Assembly (NCBI GenBank): GCA_964430225.1
Contig: CAYSFE010000005.1
Span: forward strand, 1-48,073
DNA length: 48,073 nt
Source: CAYSFE01 sp964430225
GTDB taxonomy: Bacteria; Patescibacteriota; Dojkabacteria; GCA-016699595; JBAXKR01
Direction of reading: 5' to 3'
This document shows, piece after piece, positions 7,057 through 15,451 of this stretch (position 1 is its first letter; every line of letters starts with the position of its first letter). A model generated the notes under the pieces. It was not told where the DNA came from. It was given only the letters and a program-made list of their open reading frames with translations, and did not search any database. The translations under genes were made by a program, and so were the position numbers.

Positions 7057-8073
7057 CTATCTATATTTCTCATAACTTCTACTTACTGTCAAAGAATTTA
7101 TCTGTCTTATCGTATCAAGTATAACTGACACAACGATTAAGATAGATGTTCCTCCTATTCCAGTAAATACCGACAAGGTAATTCCAGTTTGTAGAATTGT
7201 TGGTAATGATGGTAATACTGCAATGAATCCTAAGAATATTGCACCTATTAATGTAAGTCTTATTAAAATCGAAGTTATAAATTTTGTTGTTGCATCTCCT
7301 GGGCGAATACCTGGAATAAAACCTCCAGATTTCTTTAAGTTATCTGAAATATCACTTGGCTTAAATGCAATGAAAGTATAGAAGAATGTAAATACAATAA
7401 TCAAAAGGAAGTATGTAAGCTCATATCTCCAAATTATATTTGATGTACTTGCAAAGAATCTTTCATTTAAGAATGTTGCTAAGGTATATAGAAATCTACC
7501 TTCATTTAGATTNNNNNNNNNNNNNNNNNNNNNNNNNNNNNNNNNNNNNNNNNNNNNNNNNNNNNNNNNNNNNNNNNNNNNNNNNNNNNNNNNNNNNNNN
7601 NNNNNNNNNNNNGTTTGAACACCAGATAAATCACCTAGTAATCCTGAAAATGCTGGAGTTGATTTAATTAATGTAAACACTGCAAAAGCTTGTAAGAAAG
7701 CTATTGGAACAGTTAGAAGTCTAGTATATTGATTTAGAATCATTTTACCTCTTTGTCCTTCTTTTGATAGTTCTTCCCATCTTTTAATTACTGATTGAAG
7801 CATTTGAATAACAATAGAAGCACTAATATATGGTTGAAGTCCTATTGCAACTATAGATGCATTATCAAGGTTTCCTCCACCAACTACTCTAAATATACTA
7901 GTAAATGCTGATCCTCCAAATACTTGTTGAAAAGCATCAGGATTAACATTTGGTATTGGAATTGCAGATAGAACTCTATATATTAATATCGCAAAAAGAG
8001 TAAAGAGTATTTTGTTTCTTACTTCTTTACTTCTAAGTGTCTCACTAAGTTTTGAAAAAAATGTATTAAACAC
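7057..8073 (-). CDS. secY: Preprotein translocase subunit SecY (interrupted by assembly gap)
   Basis: SecY forms the protein-conducting membrane channel. The start is GTG. The N-terminal part (about 153 residues) contains IGLQPYISASIVIQMLQSVI and EGQRGKMILNQYTRLLTV. The C-terminal part contains DISDNLKKSGGFIPGIRPGD and ends LDTIRQINSLTVSRSYEKYR. The gap (7513-7612) removes roughly transmembrane helices 4 to 8. Compared with the roughly 430 residues usual for SecY, about 100 or more residues must be missing, more than 100 N can hold. Confidence 0.95.
   Translation of the reverse strand: MFNTFFSKLSETLRSKEVRNKILFTLFAILIYRVLSAIPIPNVNPDAFQQVFGGSAFTSIFRVVGGGNLDNASIVAIGLQPYISASIVIQMLQSVIKRWEELSKEGQRGKMILNQYTRLLTVPIAFLQAFAVFTLIKSTPAFSGLLGDLSGVQXXXXXXXXXXXXXXXXXXXXXXXXXXXXXXXXXXNLNEGRFLYTLATFLNERFFASTSNIIWRYELTYFLLIIVFTFFYTFIAFKPSDISDNLKKSGGFIPGIRPGDATTKFITSILIRLTLIGAIFLGFIAVLPSLPTILQTGITLSVFTGIGGTSILIVVSVILDTIRQINSLTVSRSYEKYR
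7513..7612. other. 100-N assembly gap within secY
   Basis: A placeholder of exactly 100 N. No shared flank sequence is visible. By comparison with the full SecY topology, the real missing sequence should be some 300-450 bases. Confidence 0.95.
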
Positions 8074-8092
8074 AAAAGTGAAACCTACTTAT

Positions 8093-8548
8093 TTAAGCTA
8101 CTTTTCCGCCTGATTTCTCAACTGCTTCTTTTACTGAAGCACTTACTTTTACACCTTCGAAAGTGTGTTTACCTTTGTACTCTGTTCCTAAAACTATTTT
8201 TACTGGAGTCTTAACGGGAAGTGATTTTGATAATATTCCAGCTTCTCTTAAGTTCACAGGATTTACAACTGTTTTATTATCTAGTTTGTTTAGTTTATCT
8301 AGTCTTATCGTAACACTCTTTAAATCGTATCCTCTTTTAAATCCTCTTAATTTAGGAAGTCTTTTTGAAAGTGGATTCTGTCCTCCTTCGAAATCTCTTC
8401 TTGGAGTTTGGTTACCACCAGATCTTGAAGATTGTCCATTAAGACCTCTTCCTACTGTGTGTCCACCTTTTCCTGATCCAATTCCTCTTCCTACAATTTT
8501 AGCTTTTGATTTATAGTTTTTTGATTTTGGTAGTTCGTGTAGTTTCAT
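8093..8548 (-). CDS. rplO: Ribosomal protein uL15
   Basis: This 151-residue late-assembly 50S protein has the classic glycine-rich N-terminus KIVGRGIGSGKGGHTVGRGL and GGQNPLSKRLPKLRGFKRGY. Its ATG shares one base with the rpsE stop. There is thus no room for rpmD (bL30), which normally sits between rpsE and rplO. Confidence 0.97.
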   Translation of the reverse strand: MKLHELPKSKNYKSKAKIVGRGIGSGKGGHTVGRGLNGQSSRSGGNQTPRRDFEGGQNPLSKRLPKLRGFKRGYDLKSVTIRLDKLNKLDNKTVVNPVNLREAGILSKSLPVKTPVKIVLGTEYKGKHTFEGVKVSASVKEAVEKSGGKVA

Positions 8549-9135
8549 TATTTTTCCCTTCTTTGTTTCATAGATTTTAATGCTTCAAATGTTGCGTATG
8601 CGTTCATAATTTGATTGCTTGTTCCTAATTGCTTTGTTAAAACATCTTTAACACCAGCTACTTCTAATACTTTTCTAACAGGTCCACCTGCAATAACTCC
8701 AGTTCCAGGAGCTGCTGGTTTCATAAAGATCTTAGCAGCACCCCATTTTAGAGTCATTGTATGAGGAATAGTATTTCCATTAAGATTTACTACTTTCATT
8801 CTTTTCTTTGCAAAATCAATTGCTTTAGCTTCAGCTGATCTAACATCAGATCCTTTTCCGATTCCCATTCCAATCTTTCCTTTCTTATCTCCCATAACAA
8901 TAAAAACACTAAGACTCATTCTCTTTCCTCCTCCTGTTACCTTAGTTACTCTTCTTATTGAAATGATTTCACTTTCAAATTCTCTTTTTTGTTTTTCTCC
9001 TCTTTCTCCTCTGTTAGTCTTTTGTACTCTTCTTTGAAATATCTTTTTCTTTTCCATTCCAGGATTAGAAGAACCACCACCTGATTGTGGAGTATTTTGT
9101 TTAACTTCTTCTTTTTTTACTATTTCATCTGCCAT
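8548..9135 (-). CDS. rpsE: Ribosomal protein uS5
   Basis: This 195-residue 30S protein is involved in decoding fidelity and mRNA unwinding. The core begins around residue 52 (FESEIISIRRVTKVTGGGKR) with VVMGDKKGKIGMGIGKG-like VFIVMGDKKGKIGMGIGKGS and the second domain AAPGTGVIAGGPVRKVLEVA. A polar N-terminal extension of about 50 residues (Gly/Ser/Lys-rich) precedes it. Confidence 0.97.
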   Translation of the reverse strand: MADEIVKKEEVKQNTPQSGGGSSNPGMEKKKIFQRRVQKTNRGERGEKQKREFESEIISIRRVTKVTGGGKRMSLSVFIVMGDKKGKIGMGIGKGSDVRSAEAKAIDFAKKRMKVVNLNGNTIPHTMTLKWGAAKIFMKPAAPGTGVIAGGPVRKVLEVAGVKDVLTKQLGTSNQIMNAYATFEALKSMKQRREK

Positions 9136-9150
9136 TTAGTATTTTGTTTA

Positions 9151-9498
9151 TTAGAATTTAAGTCCACTAGCTCTTACACTTTCAGCAAAAGCTTTTATTC
9201 TTCCATGAAATTTATATCCATTTCTATCAAAAACTATTTCTTTAATTCCTTTTGTATTAGCAACTTTAGCAAATTCTTTTCCTAAGTTCTCTGCTGAAAC
9301 TACTTTCTTCATATCTTTAGCCCTAACTGCTTTATCTGACATTCCAATTAGTGTTACATTCTTAGAATCATCGATTAATTGTGCAAATATATTTTTATTT
9401 GATCTGAATATGGTTAATCTAGGTTTTTCACTAGTTCCATATACTGTCTTTCTAATACTTGCTCTTCTTTTTTGTCTGTGTTCTCTTTTAGTTTTCAT
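9151..9498 (-). CDS. rplR: Ribosomal protein uL18
   Basis: This 115-residue protein binds 5S rRNA. RKTVYGTSEKPRLTIFRSNK, IFAQLIDDSKNVTLIG and the C-terminal FDRNGYKFHGRIKAFAESVR are typical. It lies between rplF and rpsE. Confidence 0.97.
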   Translation of the reverse strand: MKTKREHRQKRRASIRKTVYGTSEKPRLTIFRSNKNIFAQLIDDSKNVTLIGMSDKAVRAKDMKKVVSAENLGKEFAKVANTKGIKEIVFDRNGYKFHGRIKAFAESVRASGLKF

Positions 9499-9503
9499 AT
9501 GTT

Positions 9504-10231
9504 TTATGCGGCTGTAGTTTTAGCAGCAGCTTTACCTGCTTTCTTCTTAACTATTTCACCTAAGAATCTAATACCTTTTCCTTTATATGGTTCAGGTTTT
9601 CTCTTTGAACGTATTTCTGATGTAACTTGACCTACCATTTGTTTATCAATTCCAGATACTGTTATTAACACTCCATCNNNNNNNNNNNNNNNNNNNNNNN
9701 NNNNNNNNNNNNNNNNNNNNNNNNNNNNNNNNNNNNNNNNNNNNNNNNNNNNNNNNNNNNNNNNNNNNNNNNNNNNNTAACTTGACCTACCATTTGTTTA
9801 TCAATTCCAGATACTGTTATTAACACTCCATCCTTAACTTCAAACTTAATTCCCTCAGGTGCCTCTACAACTACTGGATGAGAGAATCCTAATTTCATAT
9901 TTAATGTATTTCCAGATAATTCTGCCTTGTATCCAATTCCTTGAATTTCAAGTTGTTTCATATATCCACTTGTTACTCCAACAACTGCGTTATTTATTAA
10001 GCTTCTATATAGTCCATGAAGAGCTTTAGTACTTCTTTCTTCGTTAGCTCTAACAACAGTTACTGTTGATCCATCTACTTTTACTTCAAAGTTCTTTTCA
10101 AGATCTACCTCTAAGCTACCTTTTGGTCCCTTTACAAATACTTTAGCTCCACCAAAAACTGATTCACCTGCTTTTACATCAAGTGTAACACCAGAAGGGA
10201 GGACTATTAATTTTTTACCAATTCTTGACAT
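9504..10231 (-). CDS. rplF: Ribosomal protein uL6 (intact once a false gap is collapsed)
   Basis: I place the start at the ATG at 10231 (MSRIGKKLIVLPSGVTL), seven bases after rpsH. The N-terminal part reads through VSGIDKQMVGQV at 9778. The same 55 bases recur left of the N run, continuing in frame as TSEIRSKRKPEPYKGKGIRF to a TAA at 9504. Removing one copy plus the 100 N (155 bases) leaves 573 bases, exactly 191 codons, giving a normal 190-residue L6. As deposited, the frame is broken only by this artefact. Confidence 0.93.
9623..9677. repeat. Left copy of 55-bp duplication flanking a false gap
   Basis: Identical base for base to 9778-9832 and abutting the N run. This is the signature of two contigs overlapping by one 55-mer that were joined by a placeholder. 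Confidence 0.95.
9678..9777. other. 100-N false assembly gap within rplF
   Basis: Exactly 100 N between two identical 55-base flanks. The correct join is probably a direct overlap with no missing sequence. Confidence 0.95.
9778..9832. repeat. Right copy of 55-bp duplication flanking a false gap
   Basis: Identical to 9623-9677. On the minus strand both copies encode the same stretch of uL6 (DGVLITVSGIDKQMVGQV). Confidence 0.95.
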
Positions 10232-10238
10232 ATGTTTA

Positions 10239-10613
10239 TTACCAAATTTCACAAAGGATTTCTCCGCCAAGCTTTTGTTTTCTTGCTTTACTTGCAGTCA
10301 TTATTCCCTTTGATGTAGATAAAATTCTAATTCCTAAACCATTAACATATGGTTTAATGTCTGTATATTTAATATATTTTCTTACTCCTGATTTTGATAC
10401 TCTTTTTGATTCTCTAATAACTGGATCTCCATCTACATATTTAAGAGTAACTACTAAATCCTTACCAGTTACTTTATAGTTTTCTAAGAAACCTTCTTCT
10501 TTAAGAACTCCAGCAATACCTTCTAATACTTTAGAATTTATTGTAGAAACTTCTTTAGTTTCTCGAGCTCCTGCGTTTCTTATTCTTGTTAAAAAGTCTG
10601 CGATTCTATCCAT
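10239..10613 (-). CDS. rpsH: Ribosomal protein uS8
   Basis: This 124-residue 16S rRNA binder opens MDRIADFLTRIRNAGARETK. Its C-terminal domain contains NGLGIRILSTSKGIMTASKA and ends ILCEIW, where most S8 read VLCxVW. In E. coli S8 represses the spc operon. It lies between rpsN and rplF. Confidence 0.97.
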   Translation of the reverse strand: MDRIADFLTRIRNAGARETKEVSTINSKVLEGIAGVLKEEGFLENYKVTGKDLVVTLKYVDGDPVIRESKRVSKSGVRKYIKYTDIKPYVNGLGIRILSTSKGIMTASKARKQKLGGEILCEIW

Positions 10614-10626
10614 ATTTATTTTATAA

Positions 10627-10821
10627 TTACCAGCTTGCCTTCTTCACTCCTGGAAGAAGACCTGCAAGTGCCATCTCTCTAAATTTTGTTCTAGAAAGAC
10701 CAAATAATCTAATATATCCTCCTGATCTACCAGTTACAGAACATCGGTTATATGCACGAGTTTTGTACTTTGATTTCACTTTTAATTTTCTTGCTTTGTA
10801 TTCTTTTGCGTCTGTTGACAT
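10627..10821 (-). CDS. rpsN: Ribosomal protein uS14, short form lacking zinc ligands
   Basis: This 64-residue 30S head protein contains RAYNRCSVTGRSGGYIRLFG and LSRTKFREMALAGLLPGVKK. The length is that of the short zinc-binding S14, but three of the four Cys ligands are Thr, Ser and Thr, and only C27 remains. The wording (TGR, FGLSRTK, PGVKKASW) follows the zinc-independent long type. It is therefore a short, zinc-free S14. Confidence 0.96.
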   Translation of the reverse strand: MSTDAKEYKARKLKVKSKYKTRAYNRCSVTGRSGGYIRLFGLSRTKFREMALAGLLPGVKKASW

Positions 10822-10840
10822 AGGTTTTTATTATATCACC

Positions 10841-11389
10841 TTAATTAACTTTCTCGAAAGGCATTCCAAGTAATTCAAACATTCTAAGTGACTTTTTAGG
10901 GTCAGAGTTCTTAATAACAAATGTTACTTCTAGTCCTCTTAGCTTATCTACCTTAGTTGAATCAATTTCAGGAAATACTGTTTGTTCAATAAATCCAATT
11001 GTTAAATTTCCACTAGAATCAAATCCCTTTCTCTTTACACCTTTAAAATCTTTAACACGAGGTAGAGTTAGGTTAATAATTCTATCTACTAATGACCACA
11101 TCTTATATTTTCTTAAAGTTGCTTTTGCTCCAATCTTATCTCCCTCTTTAATCTTAAAGTTTGCAATAGCTTTCTTTGATTTAGTTACTACTGGTTTTTG
11201 TCCAGTAATTACTGCAATATCATTTACAGCTTTTTCAATTGCTGATGCATTTGTTAAAGCTTCTCCAAGTCCAATATTTACAACAGCTTTAGTAAGCTTT
11301 GGAAGAGCGTAATAGTTCTTAATCTTAAATTCTTCCATTAACTTTTTACTTATTTCTTTTTCAAATGTTTCTTGTAATCTTTGTTTCAT
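10841..11389 (-). CDS. rplE: Ribosomal protein uL5
   Basis: This 182-residue protein binds 5S rRNA and contacts P-site tRNA. KAVVNIGLGEALTNASAIEK, TGQKPVVTKSKKAIANFKIK and LPRVKDFKGVKRKGFDSSGN are typical. Its ATG overlaps the rplX stop (ATGA), and it precedes rpsN. Confidence 0.97.
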   Translation of the reverse strand: MKQRLQETFEKEISKKLMEEFKIKNYYALPKLTKAVVNIGLGEALTNASAIEKAVNDIAVITGQKPVVTKSKKAIANFKIKEGDKIGAKATLRKYKMWSLVDRIINLTLPRVKDFKGVKRKGFDSSGNLTIGFIEQTVFPEIDSTKVDKLRGLEVTFVIKNSDPKKSLRMFELLGMPFEKVN

Positions 11390-11736
11390 TTTGTTTTAGT
11401 ACTTTTAGCTACTTTTTTAGGTTCTTCTTTTTTAACTTCTGTTTTCTTTGTTTCCTTCTTACTCTCTTTCTTTACAACTCTCTTAATCATTCCAAGTCTT
11501 ACTCCTTTATTCTTAACTTCATCAAAAAACATTACATTAGAAATATCAATGGTTCTAATTACTTCTACTCTTCCTGATTTTGACTTATCATCTGATGCAG
11601 CTTTAACATGTTTTATCTTTGCATTAACTCCTTCAACTAAGACTTTTCCACTTGGATAAATCTTTAATATTTTTCCTTTTTTACCTTTGTCTTTTCCTGA
11701 TATTACAACAACGGTATCGTTTGTTCTTAATTTCAT
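11386..11736 (-). CDS. rplX: Ribosomal protein uL24
   Basis: This 116-residue assembly initiator protein has a KOW motif at the N-terminus (NDTVVVISGKDKGKKGKILK) and VLVEGVNAKIKHVK. A lysine-rich tail of about 30 residues follows the core. It starts directly after rplN with no gap. Confidence 0.96.
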   Translation of the reverse strand: MKLRTNDTVVVISGKDKGKKGKILKIYPSGKVLVEGVNAKIKHVKAASDDKSKSGRVEVIRTIDISNVMFFDEVKNKGVRLGMIKRVVKKESKKETKKTEVKKEEPKKVAKSTKTK

Positions 11737-12120
11737 TTAAAGTACCTCTGGTGCTAAACTAATAATCTTTGTAAAACGTTTTTGTTTTAATTCACGTGCT
11801 ACTGGTCCAAATATTCTAGTTCCTTTAGGTTCCTTTGTCTTTGGATCAATTAATACTGCTGCATTATCATCAAATCTAATATAACTACCGTCTTTTCTTC
11901 TTGTTTCTTTTCTTGTTCGAACTATAACTGCATGACATTTTTCTCCATCTTTAACAGCTCCATTTGGAAGTGCTTTTCTAATAGTTGCACTTACAATATC
12001 TCCTAAGTAACCAAATCTGTGCCACATTCCACCCTTTACTCCACCTTTTACTTGGATAATCATGATCTCTTTAGCTCCTGTATTATCCGCAATTTTTAAT
12101 ATTGATTTAGATTGGACCAT
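11737..12120 (-). CDS. rplN: Ribosomal protein uL14
   Basis: This 127-residue protein forms part of the inter-subunit bridge. SILKIADNTGAKEIMIIQVK, CHAVIVRTRKETRRKDGSYI and GTRIFGPVARELK are canonical. It overlaps the rpsQ stop by one base. Confidence 0.97.
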   Translation of the reverse strand: MVQSKSILKIADNTGAKEIMIIQVKGGVKGGMWHRFGYLGDIVSATIRKALPNGAVKDGEKCHAVIVRTRKETRRKDGSYIRFDDNAAVLIDPKTKEPKGTRIFGPVARELKQKRFTKIISLAPEVL

Positions 12121-12365
12121 TAGTTCAAAACCTTTATTACTTTAAATGATTTATCCTTTGACAATTTTCTTGTTGATTCTATTATTACTTGTTTACCTTC
12201 TTCTATCTTCTCTTCAGTATGAGCTTTATATTTCTTACTTCTTTTAATTATCTTTCCATATTTAGGATGAGGGTAGTTAGTAGCAACACTTACTACAACA
12301 GTCTTACTCATTTTGTTACTTACTACTTCTCCTGTTAATTTTTTTAGATGCTTTACTTTTTCCAT
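12120..12365 (-). CDS. rpsQ: Ribosomal protein uS17
   Basis: This 81-residue OB-fold 16S rRNA binder shows LTGEVVSNKMSKTVVVSVAT and HPKYGKIIKRSKKYKAHTEE. It abuts rpmC without a gap, as in the standard L29-S17-L14 order. Confidence 0.96.
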   Translation of the reverse strand: MEKVKHLKKLTGEVVSNKMSKTVVVSVATNYPHPKYGKIIKRSKKYKAHTEEKIEEGKQVIIESTRKLSKDKSFKVIKVLN

Positions 12366-12566
12366 TTATTTTTCGTTAATAATTCTAAGTTCACTAATAA
12401 TTGTTTTAACTCTTGCTAAATCTTTTCTTAAACTTTTTAATTTTGCTACGTTCTTTGATTTACCTGAACTAAGATCAAAATATAGCTTAGACATCTCAAC
12501 TGAAATGCTACTTGCTTTCTCTTCTAACTCTTTCATATTTAATTTTCTTAGCTCTTTAATATCCAT
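12366..12566 (-). CDS. rpmC: Ribosomal protein uL29
   Basis: This 66-residue, mostly alpha-helical protein sits near the polypeptide exit tunnel, where trigger factor docks. MDIKELRKLNMKELEEKASS and KDLARVKTIISELR are typical. It lies two bases after rplP. Confidence 0.95.
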   Translation of the reverse strand: MDIKELRKLNMKELEEKASSISVEMSKLYFDLSSGKSKNVAKLKSLRKDLARVKTIISELRIINEK

Positions 12567-12568
12567 GT

Positions 12569-12979
12569 TTATCTATTCTTTGTAATTATCTTAGTAGCCA
12601 CTGGTAACTTCTTACTTGCTTTTGTTAATGCAAGTCTTGCAGTTGCCTCATCAATACCACCTAATTCAAAAAGTATTCTTCCTGGTTTTACTACTGATAC
12701 GTAGTGACTTACTTCACCTTTACCAGATCCCATTCTAACCTCAGCTGGTTTACTTGTAATTGGTTTATCTGGAAATACTCTTAACCATAGCTTTCCTTTT
12801 CTTTTTGTTTCTCTAACAATAACCTTACGAGCAGACTCTATTTGATTACCTGTCATCATATATGCTTCTTGTGAAGCTAGAGCAAACTCACCAACAGATA
12901 GAGTATTACCAGAAGATGCAACTCCTCTGTTTCTACCTTTCATACTCTTTCTATATTTTGTTGTTTTAGGTTGTAACAT
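12569..12979 (-). CDS. rplP: Ribosomal protein uL16
   Basis: This 136-residue protein lies near the A-site tRNA elbow. It begins MLQPKTTKYRKSMKGRNRGV, followed by FPDKPITSKPAEVRMGSGKG and GRILFELGGI. The upstream bases are AT-only, with no Shine-Dalgarno. Confidence 0.97.
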   Translation of the reverse strand: MLQPKTTKYRKSMKGRNRGVASSGNTLSVGEFALASQEAYMMTGNQIESARKVIVRETKRKGKLWLRVFPDKPITSKPAEVRMGSGKGEVSHYVSVVKPGRILFELGGIDEATARLALTKASKKLPVATKIITKNR

Positions 12980-12996
12980 TATTTATATATTATTAA

Positions 12997-13638
12997 TTAG
13001 TCTCTATCTCTTTTCTCTCCTTTATATACCCAAACTTTAATTCCTTGTGTTCCTGCATTTGGAACTTGAGCATGTACTAATGCATAATCAATATCAGCTC
13101 TTAATGTTTGAAGTGGAATAGCTCCAAATATTACTTTCTCTGTTCTTGCAATTTCTTGTCCTTTAATTCTTCCTGAAACAGCAATCTTAACACCTTTAAT
13201 ACCTCTAACTGTTTTAACATTTTCAATTTCTCTACTCATTGCAATTCTTGGAGCGACTCTTCGTCCAATTTGTTCTGCAACATTATGAGCAATTATTTGA
13301 GCATTAGATGCTGCGTTCTTAGCTTCTAATACTTTAAGATCTGTTTTAAGTCCTAATATCTTATCAAGTGCTTTCTTTAGATCTTCAATTCCTTTTCCAC
13401 CTCTTCCTATTACAACACCAGGTCTTGCAACAATGATCTCTATTAAAACATTACTTAAGTTTCTACTTATCTTAACTTCAGCAACTCCTGAGTTACCAAT
13501 CTTCTTTTCTATAAAAGCTCTTACTTTAATATCCTCAGATAATTGTTTTGCGTAATTTTTACTATCAGAATACCAAGTAGATAAGTGATTCTTATTTACT
13601 CCTATTCTAAATCCTGTTGGGTTTACTTTTTGTCCCAT
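12997..13638 (-). CDS. rpsC: Ribosomal protein uS3
   Basis: This 213-residue protein lines the mRNA entry channel. MGQKVNPTGFRIGVNKNHLS, the KH domain ARPGVVIGRGGKGIEDLKKA and the C-terminal GISGRIKGQEIAR-like AVSGRIKGQEIARTEKV are canonical. It follows rplV by 19 bases. Confidence 0.97.
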   Translation of the reverse strand: MGQKVNPTGFRIGVNKNHLSTWYSDSKNYAKQLSEDIKVRAFIEKKIGNSGVAEVKISRNLSNVLIEIIVARPGVVIGRGGKGIEDLKKALDKILGLKTDLKVLEAKNAASNAQIIAHNVAEQIGRRVAPRIAMSREIENVKTVRGIKGVKIAVSGRIKGQEIARTEKVIFGAIPLQTLRADIDYALVHAQVPNAGTQGIKVWVYKGEKRDRD

Positions 13639-13657
13639 TTATATATTTATTAATTAA

Positions 13658-13999
13658 TTATTGTTCTCTTAATTCAACTGTAATATGACTACTTCTCTTT
13701 AATCTCTCTTGAGGTCCTCTTCTACTTGCGATTCTAAATCTCTTTGTAGTAGGAGCCTCATCTACATAACTACTGACCACTATTAATTTCTTTCTGTCCA
13801 TTCCATGGTTATTTGTTGCATTTGCAATTGCTGACTTTAAATTTTTCATTACTACTTTAGATGCCGCTTTGTTTACAAATTGAAGCATGTTAAGAGCTTC
13901 AAGAGCATTCATCTTTCTAATTAAGTCAGCTACTAATCTTACCTTTTGAGCTGACATTCCCGAATATTTATATTTTGCAATTACTGTTTTGTTTTTCAT
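13658..13999 (-). CDS. rplV: Ribosomal protein uL22
   Basis: This 113-residue protein lines the exit tunnel. The frame stays open far upstream into rpsS, but the ATG at 13999 (MKNKTVIAKYKYSGMSAQKV) matches the family start and follows the rpsS stop directly. ALNMLQFVNKAASKVVMKNL and the tunnel hairpin FRIASRRGPQERLKRSSHIT are clear. Confidence 0.96.
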   Translation of the reverse strand: MKNKTVIAKYKYSGMSAQKVRLVADLIRKMNALEALNMLQFVNKAASKVVMKNLKSAIANATNNHGMDRKKLIVVSSYVDEAPTTKRFRIASRRGPQERLKRSSHITVELREQ

Positions 14000-14000
14000 A

Positions 14001-14306
14001 TTATGTTTCTGTTCTTCCTGCACTACCAGTTGCAAGAGCAATTTTACCCTTCTTACTATGACCACTAAACTTTCTTGTATGAGCAAACTCACCAAGCTTG
14101 TGACCAATCATAGACTCTGAAATGAACACTGGTATATGTTCTCTTCCATTATGTACTTCTAATGTAAACCCTACTAATTCAGGGTATATTACACTAGCTC
14201 TAGCCCATGTTTTAAATGTTTTTTTACCATTTGTATCAAGAATTTTCTTAACCTTCTTTAATACATTCGCATCAATATATGGTCCTTTTTTTAGTGATCT
14301 ACTCAT
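14001..14306 (-). CDS. rpsS: Ribosomal protein uS19
   Basis: This 101-residue 30S head protein opens MSRSLKKGPYIDANVLKKV, with VHNGREHIPVFISESMIGHK and LGEFAHTRKFSGHSKK. It lies between rplB and rplV, one base from each. Confidence 0.97.
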   Translation of the reverse strand: MSRSLKKGPYIDANVLKKVKKILDTNGKKTFKTWARASVIYPELVGFTLEVHNGREHIPVFISESMIGHKLGEFAHTRKFSGHSKKGKIALATGSAGRTET

Positions 14307-14307
14307 A

Positions 14308-15138
14308 TTATTTTGCCCTTCTTTGTATAATAAATCTTTGTGTAACTCTGTTATTTCTTGTTCTTCTACCTACTGTATTACCCCATCTATCTACTGGAGC
14401 TCCTCCTGTTCCATGCCTTCCAGCTTTTCCTTGACCTCCACCATGTGGATGTCCTCCTGGATCCATTGCGACTCCACGTACTATTGGTCTTCTACCTCTA
14501 TGTCTATTAACTCCTGCCTTACCAACTTGTGTGTTGATATTATCAGGATTACTTACTTCTCCGATAGTTGCATAATTTGTTCCTAGAACTAATCTGACTT
14601 CTCCTGATGGAAGCTTTACTTGTACATATTCTCCTGAAATACCCATTATCTGAGCACTTGATCCAGCAGATCTAACAAATGTAGATGCTTTACCTGGATT
14701 AAGTTGAATATTATGTACAGCAATTCCAACTGGTATCTTTTTCATTGGTAGTGCATTACCTACTTTAATTTCTACATCTTCTCCAGCAGTAACTGCATCT
14801 CCAACAATTAATCCCTTAGGAGCAATTATATATCTCTTATCACCATCTTTATATGTGATTAGAGCGATAAAAGCACTTCTATATGGATCAAATTCGAGTG
14901 TACTGATTATACCAGGAACTCCTCTCTTCTCGCGAGCTAAATCAATGATTCTATATGATCTTTGTTCTCTTCCCATTCTTCCTCTCATTGTAATTCTACC
15001 TTGGAAGTTACGTGAAGCGTTATCTTTAACTTTAAGTAGTAATCTACTTTCAGGTTTAGTTTTAGTTAATTCACTTCTATCTACTCTAATAGTATGTCTA
15101 AGTGAAGGTGTTGTTGGTTTAAATAATTTTAATGCCAT
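14308..15138 (-). CDS. rplB: Ribosomal protein uL2
   Basis: This 276-residue protein is required for peptidyl-transferase centre assembly. RGVAMDPGGHPHGGGQGKAG includes the catalytically important His in HPHGGG. The insert GRHGTGGAPVDRWGNTVGR and the end TQRFIIQRRAK follow the usual plan. The start is one base after rplW. Confidence 0.97.
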   Translation of the reverse strand: MALKLFKPTTPSLRHTIRVDRSELTKTKPESRLLLKVKDNASRNFQGRITMRGRMGREQRSYRIIDLAREKRGVPGIISTLEFDPYRSAFIALITYKDGDKRYIIAPKGLIVGDAVTAGEDVEIKVGNALPMKKIPVGIAVHNIQLNPGKASTFVRSAGSSAQIMGISGEYVQVKLPSGEVRLVLGTNYATIGEVSNPDNINTQVGKAGVNRHRGRRPIVRGVAMDPGGHPHGGGQGKAGRHGTGGAPVDRWGNTVGRRTRNNRVTQRFIIQRRAK

Positions 15139-15139
15139 T

Positions 15140-15451
15140 TTATTTTGTTTCAGGATTTAGATTAAATTCTTTAATACTATCTCCTTTCTTTAATGTAACA
15201 ATTGCTTTTTTAGATCTTATTCTCATTAATATTTTTCTATTCTTAGGATTAACCTTTCTCTTTGCTCTTAAGTTTACAACTCTTACTTGTAAAACCTTAA
15301 CGTCATACATTTTTGAGATAAGTTTTCCAATTTCAATCTTATTAATATCTTTGTTTACTAAGAATGTATATTGATTGAACTTTGCAACATCCTTTAATGA
15401 CTTTTCAGTTATTGAAGGACTCATTTTTTGTAATTTAATATTTGTATTCAT
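15140..15451 (-). CDS. rplW: Ribosomal protein uL23
   Basis: This 103-residue tunnel-exit protein is a docking site for trigger factor and SRP. SPSITEKSLKDVAKFNQYTF and VRVVNLRAKRKVNPKNRKIL are typical. It overlaps the rplD stop by one base. Confidence 0.95.
   Translation of the reverse strand: MNTNIKLQKMSPSITEKSLKDVAKFNQYTFLVNKDINKIEIGKLISKMYDVKVLQVRVVNLRAKRKVNPKNRKILMRIRSKKAIVTLKKGDSIKEFNLNPETK

Noticed and set aside
9665..10270. Truncated or frameshifted rplF
   Set aside because: The break is fully explained by a 55-base duplication plus 100 N; collapsing it gives an intact gene.
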